Source: GCA-2683825 sp965662355 (GTDB taxonomy: Bacteria > Planctomycetota > UBA1135 > GCA-002686595). Taken from it: a stretch of 64,000 nt of DNA. Both the position numbers and the translations under genes were made by a program. Within the stretch, counting starts at the first letter, position 1, and every line of letters begins with the position of its first letter. The DNA lies in the NCBI GenBank assembly GCA_965662355.1, contig CBFIHP010000015.1, forward strand, positions 1 to 64,000. Reading direction: 5' to 3'. Under the pieces are notes generated by a model. The model was given only the letters and a program-made list of their open reading frames with translations. It ran no database searches and was not told where the DNA came from. Below, piece after piece: positions 61,273 to 64,000 of the stretch.

Positions 61273-62490
61273 TTACTCCGTACTCTGATCCGGCGCCGTG
61301 ACGGTCGGTGTAGGTACGTTTCGGATACGCCGATCGAAGTTGTCGACAACCACGTTGAACGGAGTATCGATTACGGCCAGGCCGTCGCCCGTGAGGCAGT
61401 GGACGGTATAGATGCCGTCAGGGAAGCGCGCCTCGCTGTTGTTGGTGGCTCGTGCGGAATCCGAAGCGTTGGGTTCGATGCCGGAGCCGATGCTGGCATC
61501 GGAGCGCCAAAATTGATTGGAGTCCAGAAGATCACAGGTGCCTAGCGTGCCCTTCGTGTTGGTCAATAAGTAGTTCGCCAGGGAAGGCCAACCCGTGTCA
61601 TGCATGCCGAGGTGGACGAGTCTTAGGAGGTCAAGGGCTTGGTGGACTTCAAGGTCGCAGTCGAAGGCCGAAGCCCGCCAGGCATCATTGAAATTCACGA
61701 GCATGTACGGGTCAGCGGCGCTACGCACATCCTCGCCGCCGGGTGGAGCCTCGATCCAGTAGCCAATGGACTTGAGCCCTTGGTTCCAGACCAAGGTGTT
61801 TCCTAGTCGATCCGTAGCCTCCAATACAAGGTCGACGTCGCCGAGGACGACGGGGAAGCCTGTAACCGAATCGATCGGCAGTTCGTGGTTGTTGTCCGTT
61901 GCACGAACAACTCGAAAAAGGACGCCATCACCGTCCGCGTCTTGCGGTTGGGCTTGCATCAGCTGCGGATCGATGTCAGCCGCCTGTGAAAAAATCGCGA
62001 GCGGGTCGAGCATGTTGGCGCGCCCCTCGATGTAACCCGCATCTCCGGCCCAGCCGTCGAAGCGGTTGACGTGTAGGTGGTCCTGGATACTGAACTCAAA
62101 GTAGCTGTCCGACACCGTACCGAGCACGTCTCCGGCCTGAATCGGATCGCCGACATTCCACGGACCCGGGTCCATGTGGAGATAGGACTCGAATTCGGCA
62201 CCCCCCGTTACGAGCACGCCGACGGTACCTCCGGCATAGAGGGGATCGACATACATCACTGCCCCCGAGCGCATGGCAACGACGTTGGCGAGGTTGCCAC
62301 GAATGTCGACGCCCTCGTGGAAGTACGGTATTCCGAATTCAAAACTGAATGGGTTCTGATAGCTGTGCAGAACATCGTGCGACCCATTTTGCATCGGCCA
62401 CTGCTGTGCAAATGCGGAAGGCAAAAGGCATCCCCAAACGAGCGCCAGGAAGATGCCGCGAGTCGAACGTCCGGATCGTTGTGTCGTCAT
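61273..62490 (-). CDS. Secreted M23-like peptidase domain protein
   Basis: 405 residues with a leader (GIFLALVWGCLLPSAFAQQ). The LytM/M23 zinc motifs are visible: FHEGVDIRG (H-x3-D) and later DHLHVNRF (H-x-H), with YLHMDPGPW between. M23 enzymes cut peptide bridges in peptidoglycan, but many members in such bacteria may have other targets. The C-terminal half (from about residue 185) contains an Ig-like region starting DADGDGVLFRVVRA and is not catalytic. It lies 14 bases after the 338-residue gene upstream, so the two form an operon. A 6-base GC hairpin at 61165-61179 may end it. Confidence 0.78.
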   Translation of the reverse strand: MTTQRSGRSTRGIFLALVWGCLLPSAFAQQWPMQNGSHDVLHSYQNPFSFEFGIPYFHEGVDIRGNLANVVAMRSGAVMYVDPLYAGGTVGVLVTGGAEFESYLHMDPGPWNVGDPIQAGDVLGTVSDSYFEFSIQDHLHVNRFDGWAGDAGYIEGRANMLDPLAIFSQAADIDPQLMQAQPQDADGDGVLFRVVRATDNNHELPIDSVTGFPVVLGDVDLVLEATDRLGNTLVWNQGLKSIGYWIEAPPGGEDVRSAADPYMLVNFNDAWRASAFDCDLEVHQALDLLRLVHLGMHDTGWPSLANYLLTNTKGTLGTCDLLDSNQFWRSDASIGSGIEPNASDSARATNNSEARFPDGIYTVHCLTGDGLAVIDTPFNVVVDNFDRRIRNVPTPTVTAPDQSTE

Positions 62491-62504
62491 TTCTTGTCCC
62501 CCTT

Positions 62505-63521
62505 CTACTTGGCCTTCGTTTCAGGGGTGGGACCGTAGATTTCGCGAGCTTGACCCCATTCGATCGCGAGTTGGCCCTTCTCTGCTGCGAGCCGTGCTTG
62601 GGTCAACGGAGTGCGCCGCGTCACGACCGTCTCGGCCTGAAGTCGGCCGTCGCTGGCGCTCAACACAACCAGGCGCACGGGAGGAATCGTAGCACCGGCG
62701 CGTTGCACGTCGCTGACGAGTACGGCCAGCGCATTCTGCTCCGGCCACCAGGTCCAGGCATGGAGGCCCACTGGGCGAAGTACAAGGGCGCGGCTCCAAA
62801 GGACGCTACCTTTGCTGTCGATCAAAGTGATGTCACGGCGCGAGCGGACCAACGCCCGATCCTGTTCGGGGAAACCGACTAGCTGCAACGCAGCGGGGGT
62901 TTCAAGAAGGGTTCTGACACGCGTGTGGTCAACATGCAGGATCGACCCATCTTGCCCCTCCCTGCGCAATCCATGAACTCGCAACAGAAGTCCGTTGCCG
63001 AAGAACACCGGATCCCGCGCCTGTTTTCCCGGGGGCAAGAGCTGTCGCTCCAGTCGGTCTTCTTCGCCGGACCAGACCACCTCCCACTGACTACGATCGA
63101 AATTGCGCATGCCTGCGATCGCGAAGCGGCCATCGGCCGCCACCGTGAGCGAGCTTCCCAGGCTGAAGGGTTCATCGATCCGCAAAGCGAGTCGTCCCTC
63201 ACGGTATACACGCAGAACTTGGTCGAAGGGGTGCTCAGGTGCTGTGGGGTCGCCCCACGCCACCAGCGTCGACCCGTCAGCGGACGCGCGCACGTCTTGA
63301 AAGGCGGGGATGTCAAACGGCACACCCGAGTTCGGTTCGATGCGCAGCTCCTTCCCCTGAGAGTGGATCCAGCCCATCGACCTCCCCCTGGTGGAGAGGA
63401 TTGGACGCGCATCGGTCGGAGGCAGCGTATGGGAGCGGACGAGTTCTAAATCCAGCCCTCTCTGTTCCCCACTGGGGAACAATTGGGCCAAAGTCATGGC
63501 AAGTGCGAACGTTGCGAGCAT
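62505..63521 (-). CDS. Exported beta-propeller-like protein of unknown function
   Basis: 338 residues from the ATG at 63521; AAGGAG eight bases upstream decides this start over one at 63599. The leader is MLATFALAMTLAQLFPSG. The rest is beta-rich, with short repeated blocks such as DVRASADGSTLVAWGD and SLTVAADGRFAIAGM, which fit blades of a beta-propeller (WD40/PQQ-like), but no family signature is strong. It is transcribed with the M23-like gene. Function unknown; it may present or regulate the peptidase. Confidence 0.65.
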   Translation of the reverse strand: MLATFALAMTLAQLFPSGEQRGLDLELVRSHTLPPTDARPILSTRGRSMGWIHSQGKELRIEPNSGVPFDIPAFQDVRASADGSTLVAWGDPTAPEHPFDQVLRVYREGRLALRIDEPFSLGSSLTVAADGRFAIAGMRNFDRSQWEVVWSGEEDRLERQLLPPGKQARDPVFFGNGLLLRVHGLRREGQDGSILHVDHTRVRTLLETPAALQLVGFPEQDRALVRSRRDITLIDSKGSVLWSRALVLRPVGLHAWTWWPEQNALAVLVSDVQRAGATIPPVRLVVLSASDGRLQAETVVTRRTPLTQARLAAEKGQLAIEWGQAREIYGPTPETKAK

Positions 63522-63735
63522 CAGGCGATCTCCTTTTGGTACTCCAAAATAGCCGAGCAGCGCCACCATACGTGAGTATAGGTCAGGATCGCCGATCATG
63601 TAGGGGAGTTGCGAGTCAGGCTCACAGACCGATCATCAGATCTTTTGCATTGCTGAGAGCGAGCGGAGTTACGCCACCGAAGTTGGCGGGCGGGGTGCGC
63701 CTCGCCCTGACCGTCCTTGACCGTGGCCTAATACA

Positions 63736-63768
63736 CATAGAACGGACCTGCATCAGGTCCGTTCTATG
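63736..63768. terminator. Perfect 15-base inverted repeat
   Basis: CATAGAACGGACCTG, loop CAT, then its exact reverse complement. This lies downstream of the partial gene at the right edge (85 bases past its stop) and upstream of the propeller-like gene, both minus strand. Read on the minus strand, TGTATTAGG follows, a weak T run. It is either a terminator for the partial gene or an operator near the next promoter. The remaining bases of 63522-63852 show nothing else. Confidence 0.6.
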
Positions 63769-63852
63769 GGAGTGAGGAGTGAGGGTTGGAGGCTCACCCC
63801 GTACAACGTCGTGAGACCCCTACCTCCTTCGTAGCCGCACGCAACGGGCCTC

Positions 63853-64000
63853 TCAGCGAGTCACGGCACCGAACAGTCGCTGTCGCTCTGTCGCGATGTG
63901 CGCCGCGAGCGGACCCAATCCGAGTTTGCGACGGTTTTCCTCGACGGCCTCGTCGGAGATCTGGAACCACGCCACGGGTTCGCCTCTGACCCACACGAGC
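63853..64000 (-). CDS. Partial protein, C-terminal end
   Basis: The last 48 codons of a minus-strand gene that enters from the right edge. The visible peptide contains VWVRGEPVAWFQISDEAVEE and RKLGLGPLAAHIATERQRL, ending AVTR. Balanced composition and good codon use support real coding, but I do not recognise the family. Confidence 0.5.
   Translation of the reverse strand, partial: LVWVRGEPVAWFQISDEAVEENRRKLGLGPLAAHIATERQRLFGAVTR

Overview
This is a GC-rich, densely coded bacterial chromosome segment with no rRNA, tRNA, CRISPR array, transposase or phage gene that I can see. The gene content points to Planctomycetota or a close relative. The signs are an adjacent pair of a planctomycete cytochrome C/DUF1549/DUF1553 protein and a DUF1501 protein, ECF sigma factors linked to CHAT proteases, secreted FG-GAP-like and thrombospondin-type-3-like repeat proteins, and a pyrroloquinoline-quinone (PQQ) type sugar dehydrogenase fused to a c-type cytochrome. 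The phylum call is an inference from gene families, not from a marker gene.

Left part (1-21.5 kb): electron transfer flavoprotein genes (etfB, etfA); a coiled-coil protein; a hotdog thioesterase; a scar made of two truncated genes lying tail to tail (an S41-like protease start and a peroxiredoxin start); a DbpA/DeaD-type RNA helicase; a secreted ADP-ribose/CDP-alcohol diphosphatase-like phosphoesterase; the sugar dehydrogenase-cytochrome fusion; the DUF1549/1553-DUF1501 pair; a three-gene phosphorelay cluster (hybrid kinase, stand-alone receiver with a TTG start, receiver-kinase); a secreted esterase-like protein and a CBS-domain protein.

Middle (21.5-38.3 kb): one long minus-strand respiratory complex I operon in the order nuoJ-K, Mrp-type antiporter subunit, small membrane protein, Mrp-type antiporter subunit, nuoM-N-A-B-C-D-EF-G-H-I. 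Most joints overlap by a few bases. NuoE and NuoF are fused, and no gene reads as a classical NuoL; the two Mrp-like subunits occupy its place. A CTP-dependent polyprenol kinase-like membrane protein is divergent from it.

Right part (38.3-64 kb): two paralogous copies of a three-gene operon (ECF sigma factor, single-pass membrane protein resembling an anti-sigma factor, exported TPR-like/CHAT protease). In both copies sigma and membrane genes overlap by 4 bases, and membrane and CHAT genes overlap by exactly 76 bases at homologous codons. Each copy sits next to a gene for a secreted FG-GAP-like protein with a similar C-terminal layout. Between the copies lie an alpha/beta-hydrolase, a core MetE-type methyltransferase, a saccharopine-dehydrogenase-like enoyl reductase, glutamate decarboxylase, a secreted carbohydrate-binding-like protein, and a very large calcium-loop repeat protein whose 5' end appears cut off next to the second sigma operon. 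A structured intergenic repeat occurs twice, each copy upstream of a secreted-protein gene. An M23-like peptidase operon and a partial gene close the window. The sigma/membrane/CHAT module is the strongest candidate for an undescribed system: it looks like a protease-gated sigma switch acting across the membrane.
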